Source of the DNA: Chitinophaga arvensicola | GTDB taxonomy: Bacteria; Bacteroidota; Bacteroidia; Chitinophagales; Chitinophagaceae | Length of the DNA stretch: 64,000 nt | Direction: 5' to 3' | Assembly (NCBI RefSeq): GCF_900110835.1 | Contig: NZ_FOJG01000002.1 | Location: forward strand, 1,392,979 to 1,456,978 | In this document: positions 27,255 to 36,542 of the stretch, one piece after another | How positions within the stretch are numbered: the first letter of the stretch is position 1 | Layout: the number at the start of each line of letters is the position of its first letter | Notes under the pieces: model-generated | What the model saw: only the letters and a program-made list of their open reading frames with translations | What the model was told of the DNA's origin: nothing | Database searches by the model: none | Position numbers and translations under genes: made by a program

Positions 27255-29672
27255 CTATTCTGCTTTCAATGACCTCACCGGATTCATTCTCGCTGCTCTC
27301 AACGCCAGGAAGCCCACCGTCAGCAACGCTATCACTACCGCGCTCAGACCTGCCAGGCCAAAGATCCACCAATGAATATTTACACGATAGGCAAAGCCGT
27401 CGAGCCAGCGGTGCATTCCCCACCAGCCCAATGGTGTAGCAATGAGTATGGCGATAAGTACCAGTTTGATAAAATCACTGGATAATAACCCGATAATACT
27501 CGCCACGGATGCGCCCAGCACTTTACGGATACCGATTTCTTTCAGCCGTTTTTCAGTGGAATAAGTGGCGAGGCCAAATAAACCAAGACAGGCAATAAAG
27601 ATCGTGAGACTACCAAATGCCGCAAATATTTCTCCGAAGCGCTTATCTTTCTGATACTGCTCGTTAAATGCCTGATCCAGGAAGCTATAGCGGAAGGGCC
27701 TTTGCGGCTCCAGACGATTCCAGGTGTTTTCCAATGCGGCAATAGTTTTGTTGATATTAGCGGCTTTGATACGCAGTGAGATACGGCCCAATGATTCCGG
27801 CGGCGCCATTCTCAGTGCCAGCGGTTCTACATTCTTATGCAGGGATTGATAATTGAAATCCTTTACCACACCGATCACTGTTCCTGTGCGGCCCCATTGT
27901 TCAAATGGTTTCCCGATAACATCACGGGGATTATTATAACCCCAATGCCTCGCAGCAGCTTCATTGATGATCATTGCATGTTCGAGATCAGCAGGGAATT
28001 CACGGGAATAACCCCGGCCTGCTGCCATCTTCATTTCGTATGTCTTAAGAAAATCAACATCTATTTCATACAAACCCGGATCGAAACTCTGCATTTCTCC
28101 ACTGGGCGAAGCTATTTTAGTAGTGCCGTTAGGAAAGAATTCACCCGGCACAGCCCTGGAAGACGCAATGGCCAGTACATCGGGATTTTCGGCTAACACG
28201 GTCTTCACCGTTTCCATATTTTTATTTACCTGCGCATCACCGCCATAATCGATGATCAGCATCTGATCCTGACGGAAACCAAGACTATGCGAACGCAGGT
28301 GATCCAGTTGTGAAAACACGATCCCTGTGCAGGCGATGAGAGCTACAGATAAACTGAACTGAAATACCACCAGGCCTTTTCTCAACTGAATACCTTTGCC
28401 GGAATCATTAAACTTCCCTTTTAACACAAGGGCAGGTTTAAAGCGGGACAGTACCAGGGCCGGGTAAATGCCCGCCGGGATACCTACTACAAATGGCGTA
28501 AGCACAAATATCATCAACATCTGCCAGGATAAAAGATCCGCGTAAGGCAATGGCTTATCAGAAATATTCCGTACGAGGGGCAACAACAATACCACCAATG
28601 CAAAAGCCATCATAGTAGCCAACAGAGCTATCAACACCGCTTCTGTGAGATATTGCAGGATCAGGCTTTGCGGATGAGCACCCACAGCTTTGCGTACACC
28701 TATTTCCTTTGCCCGTTCCATAGAACGCGCAGTAGTAAGGTTTACAAAGTTTATACCCGCAATAAACAGGATAAATGCCGCCACCACCGAAAAGACATAT
28801 ACGTTTGATAAACTGCCGGTAGCACCCGGCTGCCGCCCTGCGGCAGACCTCAGGTAAGCATCTTTCAAAGGCTCAAAAGCAATGGTATAGGAATTCTGCG
28901 ACTGATTGGGATTGTGGCGTTTCAGAAAATCAGGCACCTTTGCCTGCATGGCCTGTATATTCGCATTTTCAGGTAAGAGAAAATAAGTATAGAAATCTAC
29001 ATAACCCCACCAATCAAATATTTCGGCCCTTACTGTTCTGAAAGTAACCATTGATATCAGTGCCGAAAACGTAAAGTGGGAGTTGGATGGCACATCCTCC
29101 ATCACCGCAGTAACAATCAGCGGAAAATCCTCATCCGTTTTTAATGTTTGTCCTACCGGGTTAACCTTCCCAAAATATTTTTCAGAAAGCGTTTTAGTCA
29201 GCACAATACCATTAGGCGTCTTTAACGCCGTTTTAGGATCACCATACAACACTTTCCAGCTGAATATATCAAAGGCCGTAGAATCTGCAAATACAAGATT
29301 GCCTTCCTGGAAACGTTTATCGCCATGCTGCAGCAACAGCGTAACAGGGCTGGTAAACTGTACTACCTTTTTTATTTCCGGGAAATCTGCCAGCAAAGCC
29401 GGGGCTACAGGAGCGCATCCCCATACCTGGTACTCAGCGGGCGCTGGTGGTCCCTGTTCCTGCTGACCAGTGGGATTGCGGAATGCATGCAGTACCCGGT
29501 ATATTTCGTTGTAATTCTTATGATACTTATCGTAGGATAATTCGTCTTTTACATAAAGTACTATCAGGATACAACAGGCAATACCCACCGTTAAGCCAAC
29601 GATGTTAATCAGGGAATACACTTTACTTCTTGAAAGGCTGCGCCAGGCAATTTTAAAATAGTTGCTGATCAT
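27255..29672 (-). CDS. FtsX-type ABC transporter permease (MacB-PCD)
   Basis: Membrane permease of 805 residues, a size common in Bacteroidota. It begins with MISNYFKIAWRSLSRSKVYS and a first helix. A MacB-type periplasmic core domain follows, then a first FtsX block of three helices (about 285-430), a second periplasmic domain and a second FtsX block to the end, with RLKEIGIRKVLGAS and AARMNPVRSLKAE. No ATPase gene is adjacent, so the partner ATPase must be elsewhere. Such permeases move lipoproteins, peptides or antimicrobials or serve in signalling; the cargo is unknown. Confidence 0.93.
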   Translation of the reverse strand: MISNYFKIAWRSLSRSKVYSLINIVGLTVGIACCILIVLYVKDELSYDKYHKNYNEIYRVLHAFRNPTGQQEQGPPAPAEYQVWGCAPVAPALLADFPEIKKVVQFTSPVTLLLQHGDKRFQEGNLVFADSTAFDIFSWKVLYGDPKTALKTPNGIVLTKTLSEKYFGKVNPVGQTLKTDEDFPLIVTAVMEDVPSNSHFTFSALISMVTFRTVRAEIFDWWGYVDFYTYFLLPENANIQAMQAKVPDFLKRHNPNQSQNSYTIAFEPLKDAYLRSAAGRQPGATGSLSNVYVFSVVAAFILFIAGINFVNLTTARSMERAKEIGVRKAVGAHPQSLILQYLTEAVLIALLATMMAFALVVLLLPLVRNISDKPLPYADLLSWQMLMIFVLTPFVVGIPAGIYPALVLSRFKPALVLKGKFNDSGKGIQLRKGLVVFQFSLSVALIACTGIVFSQLDHLRSHSLGFRQDQMLIIDYGGDAQVNKNMETVKTVLAENPDVLAIASSRAVPGEFFPNGTTKIASPSGEMQSFDPGLYEIDVDFLKTYEMKMAAGRGYSREFPADLEHAMIINEAAARHWGYNNPRDVIGKPFEQWGRTGTVIGVVKDFNYQSLHKNVEPLALRMAPPESLGRISLRIKAANINKTIAALENTWNRLEPQRPFRYSFLDQAFNEQYQKDKRFGEIFAAFGSLTIFIACLGLFGLATYSTEKRLKEIGIRKVLGASVASIIGLLSSDFIKLVLIAILIATPLGWWGMHRWLDGFAYRVNIHWWIFGLAGLSAVVIALLTVGFLALRAARMNPVRSLKAE

Positions 29673-29787
29673 AGTTGCTATTATTACGACGATATTCGTT
29701 TAAATGTACATATCTGCGGGCCAAAATAAATGCCATTTCCCCAGGCCGCTTCCATAGCCGCTTCCAGCGTAGGATCCCCCCTGAACC

Positions 29788-29816
29788 TGTCCAAATATGG
29801 ACACTTTTGTACAAAA
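29788..29816. promoter_or_regulatory. Two adjacent palindromes, candidate operator
   Basis: TGTCCA-AATA-TGGACA (29788-29803) and TTTTGTACAAAA (29805-29816) are both perfect palindromes, with centres 15 bases apart, in the region between the divergent permease and universal stress genes. They lie about 115 bases from either start. They could be binding sites for a dimeric regulator. Confidence 0.4.
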
Positions 29817-29929
29817 CCGAACATCCCTGCTGATTGTTATTCTCCTGAACATATCCCCCATTTTGGTTGTTCATTGGATTGATTGGCAGGAATTTCGCGG
29901 TTGATAGGTTCACCAAAATAGCGACGCAT

Positions 29930-30769
29930 ATGAAAACAATGCTCCTTCTTACCGACTTCTCAGAAAATGCTTTCCGGGCAACAGAATACGCCGCACAACT
30001 GGTGGATCCCCTGCAGGTGAGCAGGATTCTTCTTTACCACGCCTACCAAAGCTCCATTATTGGGACAGACCTCCCGGTGACCAATGCCGGCAGCGATCAG
30101 CAGTTGTACCTGGACATCATGGAAAACCTCGGCTTGCAACAGGATCGCCTCAGCGCCCTTGTAAAGCATGCCCGGATTGATCTGATGGCAGAAGACGTAT
30201 CCCTCCCGGCACACATCAGCCAGTTATGTAAAGCAGAAGAAGTAGACATTATTGTGATGGGAGTATCCGGCAGATCAGGCCTGGAAAAATTACTGCTGGG
30301 CAGTACCACCTCCATGATGATTGCAGAAAGTACGGTACCTGTGCTCATTGTACCCAAAGACACCCTGATTGGGAAACCCATACAGTCGCTGGTATTTACT
30401 ACCGATCTGAAAGACCATGCTTCCATCCCGGCACATCAGCTCTATGAATTCCTGGATGCGTTCCCGGCAACGGTACAGGTGCTGAATGTAGACAAAGCCG
30501 CCGGTGAAAGCTATACCATGGAAACAAAAGAATCCATTGCGAGCTTACACCGGATCTTCGAAAAATATAACGCCAGCTTTGATTATATCAATAACAGCAA
30601 TACGGTAGAAGGGATCCTGTCGTACGCGAACCAGCATCATGCTTCCATGATCATTGTAGTGCCACGGAAACTGGGCGGACTGGCATCCTTCTTTCATAAC
30701 AGTATCTCTAAAAAGCTGGCTTATGATTCCAATATCCCGTTGCTGTCTTTGCCTGCAGTAAAAGCGTAA
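29930..30769 (+). CDS. Universal stress protein, two tandem UspA domains
   Basis: Cytoplasmic stress protein, 279 residues from the chosen start. The open frame extends 63 bases upstream, but MKTMLLLTDFSENAFRATEY is the standard UspA beginning. The first domain (about 1-145) ends with the ATP-binding type motif GVSGRSGLEKLLLGSTTSMMI. The second (about 150-279) has the weaker variant VPRKLGGLASFFHNSISKKL, which lacks the full G-2x-G-9x-G(S/T) pattern. It stands alone and converges on the NarL-type regulator. Confidence 0.93.
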   Translation: MKTMLLLTDFSENAFRATEYAAQLVDPLQVSRILLYHAYQSSIIGTDLPVTNAGSDQQLYLDIMENLGLQQDRLSALVKHARIDLMAEDVSLPAHISQLCKAEEVDIIVMGVSGRSGLEKLLLGSTTSMMIAESTVPVLIVPKDTLIGKPIQSLVFTTDLKDHASIPAHQLYEFLDAFPATVQVLNVDKAAGESYTMETKESIASLHRIFEKYNASFDYINNSNTVEGILSYANQHHASMIIVVPRKLGGLASFFHNSISKKLAYDSNIPLLSLPAVKA

Positions 30770-30772
30770 TAC

Positions 30773-31387
30773 TCAGATCAATACTTTATTGTCGACCGCA
30801 CATTTGATCAGCATCGCGGTATTCCGTGCATTGAACTTACCCAGCAGGTTGCGGCGATGGCTGTCGACCGTATCTGCACTGATGAATAATTTCTCTGCGA
30901 TCTCATGATTGGTATGACCGTTGGCAATCAGCCACAGTACCTCTTTCTCCCGCTTGGTAATATGCAGGTGATGTAAACTGTCTGTTTTAAGCGCCTGTTT
31001 TAATTCTGCCGAGAGATAGGTGTGACCGGAATATACATCGTGTATGGCCCGCAGGAGTTCTTCCTTATCTGCATTTTTCATCAGACACCCGCTGGCGCCG
31101 CTATCCAGCATTCCGGCAATACCGGTGTCGTTTTTATGATAACTTAATCCCAACACTGCTATATCGGGATAACGTTTTTTTATATTGGCGCAAAGTTCAG
31201 CGCCGCTGATATCGGGTAAGAGGGTATCTAGTAACACCACATCTGCAGTATGCTGATCCAGGAAGCGAAGACAGGAAATACCGTTCCTGGTTTCACCGGT
31301 CAGCTGAATATCTTCTTCCCCGCTGAGTAATGATCGCAGTCCTTCCAGTATCAATGGATGATCATCAACAAAATATATACGGATCAT
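30773..31387 (-). CDS. NarL/FixJ-type response regulator
   Basis: DNA-binding response regulator, 204 residues. The receiver domain has Asp8-Asp9 and phospho-acceptor Asp54 (ADVVLLDTLLPDISG), followed by a LuxR-type HTH (about 135-195: LHITKREKEVLWLIANGHTN, then EIAEKLFISADTVDSHR). No histidine kinase gene lies nearby, so it is an orphan here. It lies 109 bases downstream of lanC on the same strand, so a role in the lanthipeptide cluster is possible but unproven. Confidence 0.94.
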   Translation of the reverse strand: MIRIYFVDDHPLILEGLRSLLSGEEDIQLTGETRNGISCLRFLDQHTADVVLLDTLLPDISGAELCANIKKRYPDIAVLGLSYHKNDTGIAGMLDSGASGCLMKNADKEELLRAIHDVYSGHTYLSAELKQALKTDSLHHLHITKREKEVLWLIANGHTNHEIAEKLFISADTVDSHRRNLLGKFNARNTAMLIKCAVDNKVLI

Positions 31388-31496
31388 GGTTTTTCAGTTT
31401 GCTGTAACGTCTGTATACGATGGCATAGATGATTTCGGGCAACAACACTATGCTCATTTACTATACCTGTAATATAGCGAAAAAATCAAGACAAGT

Positions 31497-32729
31497 TTAA
31501 TCTATCAGCATACATTCGCCCCATGCAGGTCTGATAGTGGTATCTGCAAAGCTGATCAGCGACAAGCCGATACCTGCAATTCCTTCCAGCACGTTGTGAC
31601 TGCTGATATATTCCGGATGATGATAAAATTTATACCCTGCCGGGCCATCATCCCAGGTATTCATGCTGAGCGTGGTTTGCCACCAGTACCGCGCAGCATC
31701 CAGCAAAGCATCGTTGCCAGCGGCCAGCCCGGCCTGTTGCAGCAGATGCGCAATCCCTGCGCTCCCGTGACATAAACAGCCATCATGAACCGCTCCGTTC
31801 TTTACATTGCGATAGGCGGCGATATGATGAAACAGTTCCTGTGCTTCCTGCTGGTAATCCTGTCTGCTCAATCGCTTCCCGGTTCCCCACAGCATCGCGG
31901 CAATGCCCAGATCTCCATAACACCATCCCAGCCTGCTATGCGCATCTCCTATCACTTCTCCCCTGTCGTTAACGATTACCGGATAGCGGGAGTGGGTGAT
32001 GCCTACAGATTTATTTTTGGTTTGCAGCAGCCATTGAACACTATTATCAATGAGCTGACATGTCATCTCTTTAGCGATCCCCTTTTCATAACAACGCGCC
32101 AACACCGAAATAATAGCGGGCACACCATGTGCCAGTCCAAGATTAAAAAGATCCTGATCGGGATGCTGCTGGCTTTTGCTGGAGAAATGGTCCTTCCAGG
32201 CGATGCCACCCGGCAAAGGGATCACACTTTCTGCGAGATATGTGACCAGTTGCTCCAGCTGTGTTACTGCGACCGGGGCCGGGAGCCGTTCGAGAAAATA
32301 GAGGGCGGTGCCAATACCATGATGCAGAAAGTCGTTCCGGCCTTCCCGGAGTTCTGAGTCCATAAAATCTGCTACCAGCATATCAATATCAGCGAACGTA
32401 TCTGCAGTATCATCTGCTTCGATAAAGCCTAAAGCGGTCAGGTGCTGTATACACCAGGATACGCCGGCAATACCGCTGCAATGCGAACCGTTCATCGGCT
32501 CTTCAGAAAGCGACTGCAGGCATTTCCGGATAATATCATACACTTTGTTCAGATGTGCGGCCTTACCCGTCAGCTGATAATAGTACGCATAAAATAATGC
32601 GGCGCCCGTATATCCACCCAGTAATCCGTTATTGGTATCCGTTAATACAAACCGGTCCAATGCTACGCAGATCCTTTGCAGTACGGAGCGGGCAGCTTGC
32701 TGTTGATCCATAGAATGATTTGCCGTCAT
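31497..32729 (-). CDS. lanC: LanC-type lanthionine synthetase (cyclase)
   Basis: Zinc enzyme that joins cysteine thiols to dehydrated Ser/Thr to form (methyl)lanthionine rings. It has 410 residues from the chosen start. The open frame begins 39 bases upstream, but that part runs through a strong inverted repeat, so MTANHSMDQQ is preferred; Met at 32711 is another option. The zinc ligands are Cys270 (GWCYGDLG), Cys320 and His321 (CLCHGSAG), and the catalytic His is in GLAHG near residue 201. All LanC hallmarks are intact. It lies downstream of two precursor genes on the same strand. Confidence 0.94.
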   Translation of the reverse strand: MTANHSMDQQQAARSVLQRICVALDRFVLTDTNNGLLGGYTGAALFYAYYYQLTGKAAHLNKVYDIIRKCLQSLSEEPMNGSHCSGIAGVSWCIQHLTALGFIEADDTADTFADIDMLVADFMDSELREGRNDFLHHGIGTALYFLERLPAPVAVTQLEQLVTYLAESVIPLPGGIAWKDHFSSKSQQHPDQDLFNLGLAHGVPAIISVLARCYEKGIAKEMTCQLIDNSVQWLLQTKNKSVGITHSRYPVIVNDRGEVIGDAHSRLGWCYGDLGIAAMLWGTGKRLSRQDYQQEAQELFHHIAAYRNVKNGAVHDGCLCHGSAGIAHLLQQAGLAAGNDALLDAARYWWQTTLSMNTWDDGPAGYKFYHHPEYISSHNVLEGIAGIGLSLISFADTTIRPAWGECMLID

Positions 32730-32739
32730 AAAATATATA

Positions 32740-32782
32740 ATGGCAAAACATGTATTGCAGTCATGCATACATGTTTTGCCAT
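32740..32782 (-). promoter_or_regulatory. Perfect 15-bp inverted repeat between precursor genes and lanC
   Basis: ATGGCAAAACATGTA (32740-32754) and its exact complement (32768-32782) flank a 13-base loop. On the minus strand the hairpin follows the precursor genes and precedes lanC, then comes TTATATATTTT. It may be a leaky terminator giving more precursor than enzyme, or a regulator's binding site. Confidence 0.7.
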
Positions 32783-32806
32783 ACCTTAAGCTTCACCGTA
32801 TTGAAC

Positions 32807-32980
32807 TCAGAAAATACAGATGTCAGCACTGCAGTTTTTTGGACCCTGGCTAAGGCAGGTAATCTTTATGCTGGGCACGCAGGCGAGTGATTGCATAAAT
32901 AGCGTTGCATCTGCATTTACTTTGCTGAGGTCGGCTACCTTGATTTTGCCAAGACTTAATTTCTTATCTGATTTTTTCAT
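32807..32980 (-). CDS. lanA: Class I lanthipeptide precursor A1
   Basis: 57-residue peptide from the chosen start MKKSDKKLSLGKIKVADLSK. The longer frame upstream is not needed and overlaps the preceding precursor's end. The leader carries K-L-x-L-G-K-x-K-V-x-x-L, shared with the other two peptides here and typical of Bacteroidota class I lanthipeptides. The C-terminal part has four cysteines (34, 42, 50, 55) with Ser/Thr at 26, 31, 37, 41, 44 and 51, so up to four rings are possible. No GG or other clear cleavage site is seen. It lies 11 bases after precursor A2. Confidence 0.85.
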   Translation of the reverse strand: MKKSDKKLSLGKIKVADLSKVNADATLFMQSLACVPSIKITCLSQGPKNCSADICIF

Positions 32981-32991
32981 GGTCGTACAGT

Positions 32992-33153
32992 TTAGAAACA
33001 AGGTTCTTTTGAAATAGGAGGCGTACATTTCATAAACAGGCTGCAGCCGGTGTATGTAGGGGCTTTACCATCTGCCTGTTCCTGGCTGCTGATACTGAGT
33101 TTTGCCACTTTCAATTTACCAAGGGCCAGTTTTTTTACGGGTGTTTTTCTCAT
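32992..33153 (-). CDS. lanA: Class I lanthipeptide precursor A2
   Basis: 53-residue peptide starting MRKTPVKKLALGKLKVAKLS, from the ATG at 33151-33153 rather than the longer frame. It shares the leader motif with A1. The core region has three cysteines (37, 43, 52) and Thr/Ser at 33, 35, 38, 44 and 48, and ends PCF. A1 and A2 both have an LFM segment followed by a Cys-rich tail, so they are related by duplication. It is the first gene of the minus-strand unit and divergent from lanB. Confidence 0.85.
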   Translation of the reverse strand: MRKTPVKKLALGKLKVAKLSISSQEQADGKAPTYTGCSLFMKCTPPISKEPCF

Positions 33154-33407
33154 TTCGCAAATGTTTATGGTTGAAAAATAAATAGACAAATAAAGTTTGG
33201 CAGGTCGTTTAAAACAGGGTCTTAAAAAAATACGGGTTTTATAGATTACAGGATTGAGAATAAATGTAGGGAGAAAGTAAGAATATGCAACTCACGGAAA
33301 AACGTGATTTTTCAAAAGCAGGTTTAAACACAGATTTTACCGGTTTTACGGGATAGTTTACTGTCAGGGAACAAATTACCTTCCCGGTCTAATGTTGACC
33401 TTTCGCC

Positions 33408-36400
33408 ATGATCAGAGCTGAAAATTTTTATATAGTCAGAACCCCGCTGTTGCCGGTGAATACCATTACGCAACTATTCCCGGTTTCAAAAGCTTCCCTT
33501 TCCCCGGTGATTAAAAATATTTTCCGGGATCCATATCTCCGGGAAGCCATCTATATTGCATCTCCTGAACTATACCAGGAATTGCAAAAGTGGCTGACTG
33601 ATCCTGCGGAGGATGGAAAGGCAGCACAAAAACTGGCAGCTGCCTTATATCGTTACCTGTTGCGCATGAGCAGCCGCTGCACTCCCTATGGACTATTCGC
33701 GGGCTGCGCCACCGGTGCATTGGCAGATCATACGGCTATCCGGCTGGCAGATAAATACACCCATAAAAAACATAGCCGCCTTGATATGAACTACGTGGCT
33801 GAACTGGCCACCGCTATTACCGCTATACCGGGCATCAGGGCGCAATTGAACTATTACCCCAATAATTCTTTATACGCTGCCGGTACCCAATACCGGTATG
33901 CTGCCTATACGGTAAAAAACAAAATCCGGAACTATTACCTTACCGCAGTAAACGACAGCCCCTACTTAAAAAAAATGTTGCAGACAGCTGCAACCGGTGC
34001 CACGTTAACGGATATACGAGATAGTATTGTCAGTGAAGAAGCTGACATCAGCGAAGAAGAAGCCGCTGCTTTTACGGAAGAACTGCTACAGCATCAAATC
34101 CTGGTAAGTGAACTGGAGCCTGCTGTTACCGGTGAAGAGTTTTTTGTACACCTGGTAAAAAGGTTGAAGGAACTAAATGGTACCGAAGCGCTGACAGCCA
34201 CGCTGGATGCTATTCAGCAAGGATTGCAGCAACAACAGTACACAAAGGTTCATCAATTGGTTAGCACGCTGCTTACTAACACCAGTAGCAAAGACCTGGT
34301 ACAAACAGACCTGTTCGTATCTGCTACTGAAAATACCCTCAGTCATACCGTCATTAATGAACTGACCACGCAGGTGTCGCAGTTGTGGAAACTAGGCAGC
34401 CAGGAGCCTGACAATGATCTGGCGGCATTCTGCCGGGCATTCCGGCAGCGATACGAGGAGCAGGAGATGCCACTTGCGCTGGTGCTGGATGCAGAGGCAG
34501 GCATTGGCTATGGACCCGGTCACAACACCGACCATACGCCACTGGCAGACGATTTTCACCTATCGCCTCCAGACACCGGTGGGAGTCATCCCCGCACCCT
34601 GATGCAGGATTTCCAGCTGCACCTGTTACAGGAAAGTTTGTGGCAACAGAAAAAAGTGATCCTCCTTACCCGGGAGCAACTGGATACTTTTAAAGAGAAA
34701 GCCACACCGGCCCTTCCTGCCAGCATGTACCTGATGGGTAGTATTCTGAGCAACAGCGCTGAAGCCATCGACAACGGCGATTATCTCTTTGATATGAACG
34801 GCTGCAGCGGCCCATCTGCCGCCAACCTGTTGGGCAGGTTCTGCCACGGCGATGAAAAGCTGGCGACACATGTAAAAGCCTGTTTAAGGGAGGAAGAAGC
34901 AGGCGATCCGGAGAAAATCTATGCAGAAATCGTCCATCTCCCGGAATCCAGGACCGGCAACATCCTGATGCGACCACGGTTACGGGAACACGAAATTGTG
35001 TACCTCGCCAATAGTCAGACGCCGGAAGCGATGCAACTACCTCTCTCCGATCTGCTGGTAAGCGTACGCCAGAACAAAGTGGTAATGCGCTCCCGCAGGC
35101 TCAATAAAATCATTGTACCGCGTCTCAGTACCGCCCACAACTATAAACAGGGCCTGCCCGTTTATAAATTCCTGTGCGACCTGCAATACCAGGATTACCA
35201 AACCGGCATCGGCTGGCACTGGCAGCTTCCGGGGGATATTCCTTTCTACCCACGCGTGCAATATGGCAATATCATTCTCAGTAAAAGTACCTGGGTATTG
35301 CATAAAAAAAAGTACGCCGCATTAACCAAAGCGCCCGTAGAAGCGTATATGGACATCTTCCGGGAAATCCGCCACCAGCTGGCGCTTCCCCGGTACGTGT
35401 TGATCAGGGAAGGCGACAATGAACTACCCGCCGACCTGGAGAGCGAAGTAAGCGTACACCTGCTGGTGACACAACTCCTGAAAAAAGAACAGGTGACCTT
35501 ACAGGAATTTCTCGCTACACCCGATATCTGCTGGATTAAAGGACCCGACGGGCTGCATACCCATGAACTGATTATACCGCTGAAAAATATATCTCCCGGA
35601 AAAAACAAAAGTACAGCCCCTGTTTTTACCAATACCACACAGCTACCAGCAAGAAAATTCTATACCGGCAGTGAATGGCTTTATGTAAAATTGTATGCAG
35701 GCACACGCAGTGCAGAAAACATCCTTAAAGAAAAACTGCTACCGCTTACGCAAAGCCTGCTGGAAGAAAAAGTCATTGATCAATGGTTCTTTATCCGGTA
35801 CAGCGATCCCGATCATCATCTCCGGATCAGGTTTCATCATGCTGCCCATCCGCAATTCTGGAGTATCGTACTGCAACGGCTATACGATATATCAGGTAAT
35901 GATGCATCAATTCAGCGGATCCAGACTGATACCTATGAGCGGGAAATAGAACGCTATGGCGGCGACACGATGCTTTTCAGTGAAGCATTGTTTCATCTCG
36001 ACAGCGAATGTGTACTTGGTATCCTGCAGCTACTGGAAGAAGAAGAAGGCGAAAACTACCGCTGGCTGCTGGCGCTAAGAGGAATCCATATGCTGCTGGA
36101 TGATTTTGGCTACACGTTATCCGCCAGATCAGGGTTACTACATATGCTGCAACAAAGTTTTTTTGAAGAACATGGCGGGGAGAAATCGTTGCTGCTTCAA
36201 TTAAACAACAAATACCGCGAAGAGATGCGTAAAGTCAGCCAGATCCTTGATCCTGCGCAGGACAACGAACAGGGAATTGAAGCGGCGGTAGATTGCTTCC
36301 GTACAAGATCTGCCGGTATACAACGATTGCTATCGGGGATTACCCTGAAAAACCGCGACGAATTGCTCTGCAGTTATATTCATATGTTCCTGAACAGAAT

Positions 36401-36509
36401 ACTGTTATCTAACCAGCGCAAACAGGAACTGGTGCTCTATCATTTTCTCAGCAGGTATTACGCATCGCAGCTGGCGGTGTCTGCCAAAGCAGTAAAGGCT
36501 ATGTTATAA
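33408..36509 (+). CDS. lanB: LanB-type lanthipeptide dehydratase (full length)
   Basis: Dehydrates Ser/Thr of the precursors by tRNA-dependent glutamylation followed by elimination. It is 1033 residues, the size of a complete LanB. The large N-terminal glutamylation domain includes RMSSRCTPYGLFAGC (about 86-100). The C-terminal elimination domain (SpaB_C, about 745-1030) includes FYTGSEWLYVKLYAG, RYSDPDHHLRIRF and YEREIERYGG. Some Bacteroidota lanthipeptide clusters have split LanB genes; this one is fused. It is transcribed away from A1/A2/lanC, and a third precursor gene follows it. Confidence 0.94.
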   Translation: MIRAENFYIVRTPLLPVNTITQLFPVSKASLSPVIKNIFRDPYLREAIYIASPELYQELQKWLTDPAEDGKAAQKLAAALYRYLLRMSSRCTPYGLFAGCATGALADHTAIRLADKYTHKKHSRLDMNYVAELATAITAIPGIRAQLNYYPNNSLYAAGTQYRYAAYTVKNKIRNYYLTAVNDSPYLKKMLQTAATGATLTDIRDSIVSEEADISEEEAAAFTEELLQHQILVSELEPAVTGEEFFVHLVKRLKELNGTEALTATLDAIQQGLQQQQYTKVHQLVSTLLTNTSSKDLVQTDLFVSATENTLSHTVINELTTQVSQLWKLGSQEPDNDLAAFCRAFRQRYEEQEMPLALVLDAEAGIGYGPGHNTDHTPLADDFHLSPPDTGGSHPRTLMQDFQLHLLQESLWQQKKVILLTREQLDTFKEKATPALPASMYLMGSILSNSAEAIDNGDYLFDMNGCSGPSAANLLGRFCHGDEKLATHVKACLREEEAGDPEKIYAEIVHLPESRTGNILMRPRLREHEIVYLANSQTPEAMQLPLSDLLVSVRQNKVVMRSRRLNKIIVPRLSTAHNYKQGLPVYKFLCDLQYQDYQTGIGWHWQLPGDIPFYPRVQYGNIILSKSTWVLHKKKYAALTKAPVEAYMDIFREIRHQLALPRYVLIREGDNELPADLESEVSVHLLVTQLLKKEQVTLQEFLATPDICWIKGPDGLHTHELIIPLKNISPGKNKSTAPVFTNTTQLPARKFYTGSEWLYVKLYAGTRSAENILKEKLLPLTQSLLEEKVIDQWFFIRYSDPDHHLRIRFHHAAHPQFWSIVLQRLYDISGNDASIQRIQTDTYEREIERYGGDTMLFSEALFHLDSECVLGILQLLEEEEGENYRWLLALRGIHMLLDDFGYTLSARSGLLHMLQQSFFEEHGGEKSLLLQLNNKYREEMRKVSQILDPAQDNEQGIEAAVDCFRTRSAGIQRLLSGITLKNRDELLCSYIHMFLNRILLSNQRKQELVLYHFLSRYYASQLAVSAKAVKAML

Positions 36510-36542
36510 AAATATTTTCTCATCAACTAAACACAAATTGCC

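Noticed and set aside
29799..29812. Sigma-54-type promoter in TGGACACTTTTGTA
   Set aside because: The GG and GC elements do not have the needed spacing, and the stretch is better explained by two palindromes.
32730..32768. Extended lanC start
   Set aside because: These 13 codons lie inside the perfect inverted repeat and do not look like a LanC N-terminus.
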